A stretch of DNA of 64,000 nucleotides, from NCBI GenBank assembly GCA_030737835.1, contig JAUJYN010000074.1, forward strand, positions 125,047 to 189,046, given 5' to 3'. This document shows, in pieces, positions 12,605 through 24,612 of the stretch (the first letter of the stretch is position 1; the number at the start of each line of letters is the position of its first letter). The notes below the pieces were generated by a model. That model was not told the DNA's origin and ran no database searches. It saw nothing but the letters and a program-made list of their open reading frames with translations. Position numbers and translations under genes: made by a program. Origin of the DNA: Acorus gramineus (Eukaryota > Streptophyta > Magnoliopsida > Acorales > Acoraceae).

Positions 12605-12622
12605 ACGAGGTATATACCTCGT
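12605..12622. repeat. 18-bp perfect palindrome
   Basis: ACGAGGTATATACCTCGT equals its own reverse complement. It lies about 290 bp upstream of the start codon of the minus-strand plastid gene, so it may be a regulatory dyad or the footprint of a transposon. Confidence 0.7.
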
Positions 12623-12894
12623 CTAATGATGTATATGCTTCATTGGATTTCTAATCATGTATATGATATTGCATTTTGGACTGTGAAAATGACTGAGTGT
12701 AACAACGCCCAATATACACACCACTAATTCATATAAACTCGTGTTCAAATATCATAAGCGGTACCAGCTTTTTTGAAAGCAAGTTATAAATTTTTTTTAA
12801 AAGATCTAATAAAAATTGTTTCTATGAAAGTGAGTTTAAAAGTCGGTTATTTTTTAAACTTGTTTAGAAATGGTACTTGCATAAATGGGGTCCG

Positions 12895-13085
12895 GATCCT
12901 GTTAAGCATATGTACCATCATTATCGAACTGCACAACATATTAATTGAATTGCACAGCATATGAATTGAACTACACAGCCAATTCTTGGGTACAGTGTCA
13001 CTCTTTGTGCAGTTCGATTTATAGACTGTGTAATTCGATTTATAAATTGTACAATTCGATATTGATGGTAACAGATTCATAGTCA
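12895..13085. mobile_element. Small foldback repeat, MITE-like
   Basis: The left arm (about 12915-12983) contains ACCATCATTATCGAACTGCA followed by two more AATTGCACAG-type units about 22 bp apart. The right arm (13007-13075) is the imperfect reverse complement, ending ATTCGATATTGATGGTAAC. Each arm has three units. Termini and target duplication could not be fixed. Confidence 0.45.
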
Positions 13086-13364
13086 CATAAATGATATAAC
13101 ACATTTAAAGTTTGACATTTTTTTATTTATAAAATTCATCCAATTAGTTGATCAGATTAAAGGTGCAACCATCCATGACTAAATGAACACTTGTCTAATT
13201 TTACTATTGACATGTTTCCATGACAAACACAGACATGAGGATGCATCACCGCATTATTCGGATTACTTTTTGTACAGAGACCTAGACAAGATGACAAAGG
13301 TTTTTTTTTTTTTTTTTGCTCTTGTTAATTATTAACATTATTATTACTATTATTATTGGTCAAA

Positions 13365-13465
13365 TCTTCTCATATCAACATGAACAGTACTTAAACCCAG
13401 AACCCTTTGATAAAGAAGAGGTATCTCTACCAACTTGTTAAGAGGTGGATCAAAAAGAGACAATA
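13365..13465 (-). repeat. Possible tRNA-derived SINE head
   Basis: On the minus strand AAGTTGGTAGAGATACC resembles a tRNA box A and is followed about 25 bases later by GGGTTCTGGGTTTAAGT, a weak box B. This spacing is typical of plant SINE heads. It overlaps a 96-codon minus-strand open frame (13353-13643) that I do not recognise. No target duplication or tail was identified. Confidence 0.25.
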
Positions 13466-14520
13466 AAGCTCCAACTACAGTGGTAACGGACAAATAGGAC
13501 CAAGAAGATTCCAAAACAAACTGTGGGTCAAATATCCAGAACTTGGGCCAGGGTCCCCCAAAGGGGGTGTTATCCTTTATCACCATTGTTTGAGTTGGAA
13601 ATTTATGCAAAGAGAGCCATTGGGGTTCAAGCTTGATGATCATATGTTGCCGAACAGAAGTAAGGGTTGTTTGGGATTTTATGGGTTACTTGGTGTATTG
13701 ACCTACCAATCTGGAATGAAGAATAGATGACAAGGGTGTTGGGTTGGTTATTATCACATAGCAAAAAGTGTAGTCTAATTATTAGCCCATCTGACTAGAG
13801 CTCGGGCAAAGATTGGATTTAGTGCTGTTGGACCCCTTTTATTCAATGAAATTATTATCTATTACTTATTTATTAAATGGATTATGTGATCCAGTATTTT
13901 TACTTTTTTTTTATTCTCTTATAAATTTAGTAATTACTTATTAAAGGATTCTGATCCAGTATTTTCATTTTCCTTTTTATCCTTTAAACAATTGATTAAT
14001 TACTAATATATATATTTATTTAAATTTTAAAATATATAGTGGATAAATACATGATGGATATATCTATTACTTACTTATTAAAAGGCTTCTGTGACCTAGT
14101 GTTTTCATTTCCCTTTTTATCCTCCTATAAATTTAGTAATTACTTATCTATTACTTACTTATTAAAAGATTCTGACCCAGTATTTTCATTTTCATTTTTA
14201 TCATTTAAACACTTGATTAATCACTAATATATATATATATATATAGAGTAACGATATGCTGCGGACGTGCGGACGAGGTCGCCGTGCGGATCTAATCTCG
14301 ACCGTCCGATCGTGCTCGATCGGACGGTCCCAAAAAAAAAAAAAAAAAAAAAAAATCACTCGACTCGACTCTCTCTGACTCCCTCTCTCTCTCTGACTCT
14401 CTCTCCCTCTCTCGACTCTCTCTCTCTCTCTCGACTCTCTCTCGCCAAAAAAAAAAACACTCGGCTCTCTCTGACTCCCTCTCTCTCTCGACTCTCTCTC
14501 CCTCTCTCGACTCTCTCTCG

Positions 14521-14967
14521 CCGGCGACCACCCGCGACCATCGGCGACCATCGGCGACCACCCGCGACCATCGGCGACCACCCGCGACCATCGGCGACCA
14601 TCGGCGACCACCCGCGACCATCGGCGACCATCGGCGACCACCCGCGACCACCCGCGACCATCGGCGACCACCCGCGACCACCCGCGACCACCCGCGACCA
14701 TCGGCGACCACCCGCGACCATCGGCGACCATCGGCGAGCACCCGCGACACCCGCGACCATCGGCGACCACCCGCGACCACCCGCGACCATCGGCGACCAC
14801 TCGCGACCACCCGCGACCACCCGCGACCATCGGCGACCACCCGCGACCATCGGCGACCATCGGCGAGCACCCGCGACCACCCGCGACCATCGGCGACCAC
14901 CCGCTACCACCCGCGACCATCGGCGAATACCCGCGACCACCCGCGACCATCGGCGACCACCCGCGAC
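14521..14967 (+). repeat. 10-bp two-variant minisatellite, left arm
   Basis: About 45 head-to-tail units of CCACCCGCGA and CCATCGGCGA in irregular alternation, with rare variants (GAGCA, GCTACCA, GAATA) and one 9-bp unit near 14741. It gives stop-free frames in several phases and is not coding. Confidence 0.95.
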
Positions 14968-14969
14968 TT

Positions 14970-15840
14970 GTTTGTTAATAAAAATCTAGATTTCATTGGG
15001 TTTTGTCATTACCATGGTGTGCTATGTGAATTTTGTAGTCTTGCATGTGTTGGTTGGTTGCTATGTAGACAACTTTGATGGCTGTTTTGTGTGTCACTGG
15101 TTGTCGATTAATCTTAGTGAGTTTGATACCACGTTTAAGTCTTTGATAGTCCGCTGAGTTGTGAGTCTATTGTCCAGACTGGTGTACTTAGAAATTTATA
15201 GATACTTCATGATTTTTGATGAAGCATTGCTAATAATGAAACATTTCTATTTCATGGAGAAAATTGTGGGGTATCTTATGTTTGCTTGTGAACCTTTCAA
15301 ATGAGACTGAGTTACAAGATATAAGATTGATTCGCTGTGATTGAGGGATGATGATTCCCTCCAAATGTTTTTAATTCGTCGCCAACACTAGGTGAGTCCA
15401 AACCAGTTGAGTTAATGTCAGTCTATGTTGTGTCCCAGTAATTCAGAGTGATCCTCTGTCAAACCAAACTAGCACCTACTGATTCCCAGGATTTTTCTGT
15501 CAATCCAAGCTAAGTCATAGTGATTTCAGGAGAGGAGCAGCAAAAGTCCACACATTGCCAGATGATTTTCAGCAATCCATTCTATGTCCATCTGATTGGG
15601 GGCACATTTCAATTAGTCCATGCTAAGTCTAAGTGTTCCCAGGTTATTCTAGGTAAATTTCAGACAATTCAAGCACATATAAGTAGATTAAAGTCCAGAG
15701 TCAGGTGTTATTTAGTTAGTACTTCTCTTCGACAGTTGTTTCTGAGCAGGATCAACCACAGTCCAGCTATTATGAACTAATCTAAATCAATGGAGCAGTC
15801 CAAGTGATTCCAGATGCACAGACTCATTCCAAGCTATGTC
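14970..15840. other. Unique centre of the foldback element
   Basis: Non-coding. The right half (about 15400-15835) has degenerate repeats containing AGTCCAAGTGATTCCAG, CTAAGTCATAGTGATTTCAG and CTAAGTCTAAGTGTTCCCAG. This could be captured host DNA, but no source gene is recognised. Confidence 0.4.
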
Positions 15841-15841
15841 C

Positions 15842-16066
15842 AACGGGTGGTCGCCGATGGTCGCGGGTGGTCGCGGGTGGTCGCCGATGGTCGCGGGTGA
15901 TCGCCGATGGTCGCGGGTGATCGCCGATGGTCGCGGGTGGTCGCGGGTGGTCGCCGATGGTCGCCGATGGTCGCGGGTGGTCGCCGATGGTCGCCGATGG
16001 TCGCGGGTGGTCGCCGATGGTCGCGGGTGGTCGCGGGTGGTCGCCGATGGTCGCGGGTGGTCGCCG
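15842..16066 (-). repeat. 10-bp two-variant minisatellite, right arm
   Basis: About 22 units, the reverse complement of the left-arm units (TCGCGGGTGG and TCGCCGATGG). Half as many copies as the left arm. Confidence 0.95.
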
Positions 16067-18100
16067 GCGAGAGAGAGTCGAGAGAGGGAGAGAGAGTCGA
16101 GAGAGAGAGGGAGTCAGAGAGAGCCGAGTGTTTTTTTTTTGGCGAGAGAGAGTCGAGAGAGAGAGAGAGAGAGAGTCGAGAGAGGGAGAGAGAGTCAGAG
16201 AGAGAGAGAGAGGGAGTCAGAGAGAGTCGAGTCGAGTGATTTTTTTTTTTTTTTTTTTTTATTGGGACCGTCCGATCGAGCACGATCGGACGGTCGAGAT
16301 TAGATCCGCACGGCGACCTCGTCCGCACGTCCGCAGCATATCGTTACTCTATATATATATATATATATATATATTTAAATTTTAAAATTTTAAAATATAT
16401 AGTAGCTAAATACATGATGGATATACATGGATTATAAGAATTTTCCTTTCCCTTTTTATCCTTTCTTAAATTTATTAATTACTTATATTCTATTAATTCA
16501 AAATTGAAATTTTCATATCAAGTTTAGATATATGAGATACAAATTTTTCATTTTTTACCCCCTCATTCAAATATGATAATTATTATGTCCTATTTATTTA
16601 AAATTTAAGATTACAAATTAGATTTTTATAAATCATAAATATATTTGAATATTTAAAAATCAGATTTAATTTAATTATATCATGAAATCTATTACTTACT
16701 TATTAAAAGGATTCTGTGACCCATTATTTTTATTTTTTTTATCCTCTTATAAATTTAGTAATTACTTATTTATTACTTATTAAAGAATTCTGACACAGTA
16801 TTTTCATTTTCCTTTTTATCCTTTAAACAATTGATTAATTACTAATATATATATTTATTTAAAATTTAAAATTTTAAAATATATAATGGATAAACACATG
16901 ATTGATATATCTATTACTTACTTATTAAAAGGCTTCTGTGACCCAGTATTTTCATTTCCCTTTTTATCCTCCTATAAATTTAGTAATTACTTATCTATTA
17001 CTTACTTATTAAAGGATTCTGACCCGGTATTTTTATTTTCCTTTTTATCCTTTAAACAATTGATTAATTACTAATATATATATATATATATACATATTTT
17101 AAAATTTTAAAATATATAGTGGATAAATACATGATGGATATACATGGATTATAAGAAATTTATTAATTACTTATATTCTATTAATTCAAAATTGAAATTT
17201 TCATATCAAGTTTAGATATATGAGATACAAATTTTTCATTTTTTACCCCCTCATTCAAATCTAATAATTATTATGTCCTATTTATTTAAAATTTAAGATT
17301 ACAAATTAGATTTTTATAAATCATAAATATATTTGAATATTTAAAAATCAGATTTAATTTAATTATATCATGAAATCTATTACTTACTTATTAAAATGAT
17401 TCTGTGACCTAGTATTTTCATTTCTCTTTTTATCCTCCTATAAATTTAGTAATTACTTATATATTACTTATTAAAGGATTCTGACCCAATATTTTTGTTT
17501 CCCTCTTTATACTTTAAACAATTAATTAATTACTAATATATATATTTATTTAAAATTTAAAATTTTAAAACATATAGTCGATAAATACATGATGGATACA
17601 TCTATTACTTACTTATTAAAAAGATTCTGTGACCCAGTATTTTCATTTTCCTTTTTATCCACCTATAAATTTAGTAAATACTTACCTATTACTTACTTAT
17701 TAAAGGATTCTGACCCAGTATTTTCATTTTAATTTTTATCTTTTAAACAATTCATTAATTACTTATATATATATATATATATATAAATTTTAAAATTTTA
17801 AAATATATAGTGGATAAATACATGATGGATATACTTGGATTATAAGAATTTTCCTTTCCCTTTTTATCTTCCTTAAATTTATTAATTACTTATATTCTAT
17901 TAATTCAAAATTGAAAATTTCATATCAAGTTTAGATATATGAGATAAATTTTTTTCATTTTTTACCCCCTCATTCAAATCTGATAATTATTATGTTCTAT
18001 TTATTTGAAATTTAAGATTACAAATTAGATTTTTATAAATCATAAATATATTTGAATATTTAAAAATCAGATTTAATTTAATTATATCATGAAATTACGT

Positions 18101-20535
18101 AATTCAAAATTAATGATATTCATTATTTTAAATTCAAAATACTTATAGATAAAATTGGATCTAATTAAACTAAAAAAAACTGGTTTTTAATGATTTTCAC
18201 ACTTAAACTATTTATTATTTTAATTCAAAAACATATGATACACAAATAGATAAAAATGGATCTTAAAAAAATAAAAAATTAGTTTTAATGGTTTCAAATT
18301 GAAAATATTGGTTTTTTTTAAATTCAAAATACATCTATTACTTACTTAATAAAAGGACTATGTGACACAATATTTTCATTTCTCTTTTTATCCTTTAGTC
18401 ATTGTTTAATTACAAATATTAATAGATTTATTTAAATTTTAAAATTATTCAATGATACAATCTGATCTAATAAGATTATATATGATTTGTTTATTTAAAT
18501 TTTAAAATTATTTAATGATACAATCTGATCTATTAAGATTCTAATACTTACTATTGAAAGGATTTTAATCCAATATTTTTATTTTCCTTTTTATCTTTTA
18601 AACAAGTGAGAGATAGATATCACATATTAATTTAATCTAATAAGATTCATATCCTATTTTCTTTTTTTATCTTTTTAATAATTAATTATAATTACTTATA
18701 TAACATTTATTTAAATTTTAAACCAAGTGGCCTATTTTGAATTACTCAAAAGAATCACTTTTGAAATGAAGATATGCATGGACGGTAGTTATGATGAATG
18801 ACAAGATTTGAGGAAATTTAATCACATCCAAAGGACTAAATAAATGAAGTCCAAATCAAGATGTGTATGTTTAATTTTTTTTTTTTTTTTTTCTATCCGT
18901 TCCTCGATTACATCCCAAAGAGTGTATTACGGGTTGACAAGGAGGGATTAGTTTTTTCTTATATTTATTTTAAAAGAAGATAGTTTGAGAGATTAGTTGA
19001 AGTCTATTAAATGTCAAAATGTATTTAATTATATTCGATAGTTATTGAATTTTTACTGCTCCATTAACTTTAATTAATATTTTGATTTTGTATTTTTTTT
19101 TCTATACTGTTGTTATTTGTTTAATTATTTAGTTAATTGTTTTGTTTTTAACAGTTTTCAATGAATATTTTTTGTAAGGTGAAGTCGTTGGTTCATTCAG
19201 TTTCTCTCATCTACAAAATAGAGGTAAATGTAAAATAAAAAATAAAATTTGTTTTTTATTTTGAATATTTTTTAGGAATTGCATATAGGTAAATTTGTTT
19301 TAGTCATTTGCTTGATATTTTAAATCTCAAAACAAATAATTCTACATATAATCTTTCATCATTTAATATGTACATACTTAAACAAGAGTAAGTGTTTTTA
19401 TTAATTTTTATTTTATTTTTATCATATAATAATAGTTTGATTTTATTAATCAATAACAAATATTAAGGGAAATGAATGCCATATTTTGTTTTCCTTCTAT
19501 TTTTTAAATCAACAGGATTTGACATGGGTCTTTTAAATAAACCGGTTTATTCTGAATCATCATTATTTGAATACAAAAAATATATTTTTTTGCATTTATT
19601 TATTTTGTTTTATCAACTTCTATATGTTAAATTTTTTTAATCATCTTTAAAACCTTTTATTTTTATATTTTTATTTTAGATAGGTATTCCATATAGAAAA
19701 ACAAATATTATAATTCATTCATAAAATGACTATTCTATTGTTAATCCCCTCACCTATTCTCTCTTGTCAATCCATTTCTTATCTTCCAGGTTTCTTTATT
19801 TATTCAATTTTTTTATATTAATTTTTAATTCTATTTTTAATTTTAATGTTTGATGTTATAGACTACGTACATTATGAAGTAGAAAAAGTTTTGAAGAACT
19901 AAATTTCCAGCTACTAATAAAAAGGTATGAAAATTTGTTTCAATTTATTTAGTATTTATTTTTTTCTCTATAATAGAAGTGATTGATAATTTTATATTTA
20001 TAATGGTAAGTTTTATCGTTATCTTTTAGGTTAAAAGGGCTAAACAAGGTTGATTGAATTAATGATTCAAGATTACATATTTTGTTTAGTGAACAAGAAT
20101 GCATGGGTTAGAGTAAACCTACTCTAGAAAATTGCATGTAATATTTGAAATGTATATTTCATGTGATTTTAATTGGAGATATCTCTAGAGAAGTACTAGA
20201 ATTGATGTACACGAGGAACATAATTCAGGATCATATTACCGTTTCTCACTAAAATAGCACAAAAATATTGATGATTTTTCATTTTTTTGTTTAATTAATG
20301 ATTGAACCAATAATAATATGTGTTGAATGCTAATTTATTTTTCTTTATGGGAAACTTGTGATTGATATTTCATTTAAAATATAGATAGGTTTTATTTTTT
20401 TAAAAATATAGTAGGTAGCCTTAAAATATAGACATTTTTTTGTATAATAGTAGCTCGATTTTTTAATCATTTTGTTTATAAACAAATTTTATATTTTTTA
20501 TTCAATGATTACTTAGTTCTTATATAATTATAAAT
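18101..20535. other. AT-rich non-coding DNA
   Basis: About 2.4 kb, strongly AT-rich. Up to about 18600 it has decayed copies of the array block (for example ATCTATTACTTACTTAATAA near 18332). Beyond that I see no gene, RNA or clear repeat. Confidence 0.5.
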
Positions 20536-21490
20536 AGGGTTAAAGACATTTAAGTCCCTACAAACATGAGAAAACCCATATAAGTCCCTACTAAAATTGG
20601 AACAGACGTACGAGTCCCTGAAAACTCAGAAAAACCCAATTATCATCCCTGAGTTAAATTTCCATCCAAATTTAACAGAATATTTCTAGAATATTCCATC
20701 ATATACACTGAAGTCCTTATAAACAGTCATAAAGACAAATTAGTCCCTACAAAAGATAAAATTGCCCCTAAAAGACTTTTACATTAAATTGTGTATATAT
20801 TATAGTCCCTATAAATAATCATAAAGACAAATTAGTCCCCGCAAAAGATAAAATTGCCCTTGAAAGACTTTTACATGTAATTGAATAGACATTACAGTCC
20901 TTATAAACAATCGTAAAGACAAATTGGTCCCTCTAAAAGACAAAAATACCCTTGAATGATTTTTACATTTAATTGTGCATACATTGCAATTTAAAAATTA
21001 AATACCCTCTAAAAGACTGTAATTTCTACACAATTAAATGTAAAAATTCTTCAGGGGCATTTTTATCTTTTACATGTACCAATTTGTCTTTACGATTATT
21101 TATAAGAACTGTAATGTCTATCCAATTAAATGTAAAAATCTTTCAGGGGCAATTTTGTCTTTTGCAATGACTAATTTGTCTTTATGATTGTTTATAGGGA
21201 TTGCAATGTGTACACAATTTAATGTAAAAGTCTTTCAGAGGCAATTTTATTTTTTGTAGGGACTAATTTGTCTTTATGACTGTTTATAAGGACTTCAATG
21301 TCAACACAATTATATGTGACAGAATATTATGGGAATATTCCGTTAAGTTTGGATGGAAATTTAACTCAGGGATGATAATTGGGTTTTTCTGAGTTTTCAG
21401 AGACTCGTACCGTCGTACGTCTGTCCTAATTTTAGTAGGGACTTATATGGGTTTTTCCATGTTTGTGGGGACTTAGATGTCATTAACCCT
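20536..21490. mobile_element. Foldback MITE, GGGTTAAAGACAT family, copy 1
   Basis: The left end AGGGTTAAAGACATTTAAGT is mirrored at the right by ACTTAGATGTCATTAACCCT. Nearly the whole 955 bp is two long inverted arms (about 450 bp each) containing repeated blocks such as GACAAATTAGTCCC and AAAAGACTTTTACAT. The 9-mer TATAATTAT lies directly right of the element and four bases from its left end, so the target duplication is uncertain. No coding sequence. Confidence 0.8.
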
Positions 21491-21531
21491 TATAATTATT
21501 ATTTATTAAATTGTGTATATAATTTAAAATT

Positions 21532-21980
21532 GGGGTTAAAGACATCTAAATTCTTACAAACATAGATAATCCCATATGAGTCCTTATCAAAGTTAGGGAT
21601 CCTTGAAAACTCACAAAAACCCATATACATATCTGGTTTTAACAAAAATTAATCCCAACCAACCTACCCTACTTAAATTTATCATATAACCATGGAATGA
21701 TTAAATTATTCTCAAATTTTTAACCATTTTCAATCAATATCTCAATGAAAATGAAGAAACATAAAGTCTTACAAGGATAATATGATATTTGGATGATCTA
21801 ATTTATTTTTATGATTATTTATGGAGACTATAATGTCTATACAATTATATGGTGATAAAATATTTTGTCAAATTTGAATGAAATTTTAACCCGATGATGA
21901 TAATTAGGTTTTATGTATTTTCATAGACTCATATGATATTATCCATGTTTACAGGGATATATATGTCTTTTAACTCTTTA
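21532..21980. mobile_element. Foldback MITE, GGGTTAAAGACAT family, decayed copy 2
   Basis: It begins GGGGTTAAAGACATCTAAAT only 41 bp after copy 1, keeps matching blocks (ACATAGATAATCCCATATGA, GATGATAATTAGGTTTT) and ends ATATGTCTTTTAACTC. It is shorter and much more diverged than copy 1, so it is probably an older insertion. Confidence 0.65.
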
Positions 21981-23545
21981 AAATTTTATTCCTCGTGCAT
22001 AATAACTAGTATTATATTATATAAAAAGAATTCTTTAGGTCTAAAGGAGTTTGATTATCAAATTATGACTAGTTATATTTTATTCAAAATGATGACTAGT
22101 TATATTTTATTCAAAATCAAGACTAGTTATATTTTTTTATTTTAATTTAAAGTCCGTAAAGGCTTTAATTAAAAATAAAATTTGCAAGAATATATGATTT
22201 TAATTCACATTTTAATATTTAGATAAATTAATATATTATTATACTAAATATTTTGATACCATATATAATATAATATTTGTAAAATTGAAATTCTATAGAA
22301 CTGTAGGGTAGGGTTCTCGAAAAGAGAAAGACCTTACAAGTCACATACAAAAATTTTACATTTAAAGAATTGTAGGGTCCTTTAAAACAAAGGACCCTCC
22401 AAAAATTGGCGTATGCCGCTATTAGTGACGAGCACACGGTATTCTTTAGTAAAAGGCGAAAGAATAGTTCGCTTTGTGCTCAACACACGGCTGCGTGGGT
22501 TTTTGAAGTTGGAAGAGTCCTCTTTATATAGTCGATACCAGTAGTGCTTCTTGTCATTGTTATTCGATGTGGGACTAAAAAGTTTCACCTTTCCAGTGCA
22601 CGGGCTTGGATGGGGAACATATATAAAGCTTCAAATCCAGTTGTTTCAAAAAAATGAAACGTGGATCATTGAAACTGGTGAAATGCTCCCTAATGCATAT
22701 TAACTGTTAGATTACTGTCCCTAGTATTGTTAACGGATGGGAGTTTATTGATCATTAATCGGTGTTAGAAATTATGCGCATTATAAATTAGTCATTGCTT
22801 TGGATTGAAAAAAAAAATTTAGCTAGGTTTATATTTTTAAATTCATAAAATAAAATTATTTGTTTATGTCTCAAATGAAGTTAGGATTTCTCAGTGGATT
22901 GCACAATAGAATTATGTTTTTGATATGCGCTTGATAAAAATAATAATTGGGTTTTTATACATCAATCAATTTTGATTTAAATTTTAATGTCACATATTTT
23001 TTTTTGGTATCATATAATAGCTTTCTTACATGATTTTTCTTATTTTAACAGCTTATGGAACGGTACATCGGAGAACTCTCATCTAGCATTGTATTTTTAT
23101 TTCTTCTAGATGGATTAATAAGTTTGTGATGTGTTTAATCTCAATTGGAAATGTAACATAGAATTATTATATCTAATTTTGTTCAACGGTTTGTAGAATT
23201 GTTTCATTTTTCATAAAAAATTAATCTTAGTTTTTTAAAACTGTTTGTATGGTGCCTAAGACATTGAGAGTTTATTGGGAATTGGTAGAACAATATAATT
23301 TATACGGCTTTTCACTTTTTATTTAAATGAGATAAGCTAATCTTTAGAGCTTTAATATTTAAATTGTGTCATCAATATAATTTTGACTCATTTATGGAAG
23401 GGTAAATTAATTAAAGGGTAAAAAGTTTGTTACGTCGGTAAGAAAAATCAGGTGCCTACTTTTGGATAGAATGTTTTTCCAACATGCATTATTAATTGCT
23501 GCAACTTCGCCTTCAACAAAAGCATTTGATTTGTTAAAATGAAAT
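21981..23545. other. AT-rich intergenic DNA with one strong hairpin
   Basis: No supported gene. Features seen are three short repeats GACTAGTTATATTTTATTC (about 22066-22130), the hairpin at 22374-22398, and TGTGGGACTAAAAAG near 22568, a phrase common in plant repeat DNA. Confidence 0.45.
22374..22398. repeat. Perfect 10-bp-stem hairpin
   Basis: AGGGTCCTTT, a 5-bp loop, then AAAGGACCCT. Function unknown; it may be a transposon end. Confidence 0.7.
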
Positions 23546-24110
23546 TGTTAAAGAGTCATTATTATAAGAATATTATATCTTTATTGTCATTATTGTGATA
23601 TTATTAGTTTCCTAGTTTTCCTAGTTTCCTTTTCTGGTATTTTAGGTTTTCCTCTATGTATTTATAAATAGAGCCTTTAACTCATCTAATACAACAACAA
23701 TTTCATTTTCTTTATTCTAACATGGTATCAGAGCCACCTCTAAAACCTTAGATCTATAAAAAAAAGTTTTATTTCTTCTTCCCCGCTCCGATTGAAGAGT
23801 CTTCAATTGGGGCGGGGGAGGACTTTTGGTACCCATAATTTTTCTTTTCGTTGTTCTATGCTTCCACACTGCCAGCCCTGCCGACGTGCCCTGCCAATGT
23901 GCCTTGCTCGCCCTGCCGACGTGCCCTGCCAGCCCTGCCATTGTGCCCTGCCGTCGCGCCCTGCGTGCCCTGCCATTGTGCCCTGCTCGCCCTGCCGTGG
24001 TGCCCTGCCAGCCCAGACATCCCTCGCGCATCTCCCTACGGCATCGACCGCCCTATCGCGCTCTCATGCAATCTCGCGACCCCCCTTGCATACAAGTTTT
24101 GGTGTGAAAT
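23546..24110 (+). mobile_element. 5' end of a Ty1-copia-type LTR element (LTR, PBS, leader)
   Basis: A 177-bp LTR (23546-23722) begins TGTTAAAGAG and ends TTCTAACA, with TATAAATAG near 23661. It is followed directly by TGGTATCAGAGCC (23723-23735), the primer-binding site for initiator Met tRNA. The leader holds a GC-rich repeat. No gag or pol and no second LTR were found, so only the 5' end remains; the right limit is approximate. The nested copia at 53641-59109 has the same leader style. Confidence 0.7.
23866..24010 (+). repeat. GCCCTGCC minisatellite in the copia leader
   Basis: Irregular repeats of TGCCCTGCC and CAGCCCTGCCGACG with a period of about 15-18 bp. Stop-free in several frames but not coding. 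Confidence 0.8.
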
Positions 24111-24612
24111 TTGAAGTATGTGAGGTGAGGGATTTGTTCAAAGGAAAAGCATAGTAAGTGGAGGATGATGAATACAGAAAAAAGCTCTGTTTTTATGCAT
24201 TGCTGCAAGATGCAAGGATGCACGTGTTAATGTTGGATAACAGATAAGTTTTTATGGAGGTACAAGTCCTTCGCCTGTCACTTACATGGTGGCCTAATTT
24301 ATCTTAACAAGATCCTTTACCTCAATTTACTCAATCTTTTCACCAATTCGAATGGAAGTGGAAGCTATGAGAATTGGGCTTCGGTTTATAAAGAGGTTAA
24401 ATATAAACAATGTCCAGCTTTGCTCTTACTCTTTATCCCTTATACAGTTGGATGCTATAGGCCCTCTTCAAATCCAAGATATTTTGGAGGACTCGTGGTA
24501 CAGTGGAGTCCAGTTAGTGTTTTAAATGTCACAGATGTATAGATTTTGTGTACAATGCATGTGGGGGGAATGCTTCTCAACATGTACACTAATGTTATGT
24601 AGACTAATATTT
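24111..24612. other. Unassigned DNA up to the LINE insertion site
   Basis: No gene recognised. The last 18 bp (24595-24612, TTATGTAGACTAATATTT) are the left copy of the LINE target duplication. Confidence 0.5.

Larger units (their letters stand above)
14245..16350. mobile_element. Foldback element with minisatellite-bearing inverted arms
   Basis: The terminal sequence AGAGTAACGATATGCTGCGG and the next 70 bases, including ACCGTCCGATCGTGCTCGAT, are repeated inverted at the right end. Each arm runs in the same order: unique end (about 87 bp), homopolymer A tract, TC/GA-rich simple repeat, then a 10-bp minisatellite. The left arm is about 725 bp and the right about 510 bp. The 870-bp centre (14970-15840) is unique and non-coding. 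Both flanks are TA microsatellite. Nearby array copies (about 16840) show the uninterrupted site, so it inserted into a TA run. No transposase. Confidence 0.85.
13850..18100. repeat. AT-rich tandem array, about 700-bp period, split by a foldback element
   Basis: Three long copies of a unit containing AAATTTATTAATTACTTATA and the phrase TTTTTACCCCCTCATTC begin near 16395, 17118 and 17825, about 700 bp apart. Between them are several copies of a shorter block, TCTATTACTTACTTATTAAA followed by TTCTGTGACCCAGTATTTTC. A partial array (13850-14244) lies left of the foldback element, so that element landed in an existing array. Degenerate copies continue to about 18600. No coding potential. The short block resembles Helitron 5' ends, but that is a guess. 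Confidence 0.7.

Noticed and set aside
13353..13643. 96-codon minus-strand protein
   Set aside because: No recognised motif and it overlaps a possible SINE head; not called as a gene.
14267..14989. 240-249 codon frames of repeating short peptides (also 15834-16385)
   Set aside because: They arise from the 10-bp minisatellite and TC repeats, are open on both strands, and belong to a foldback element.
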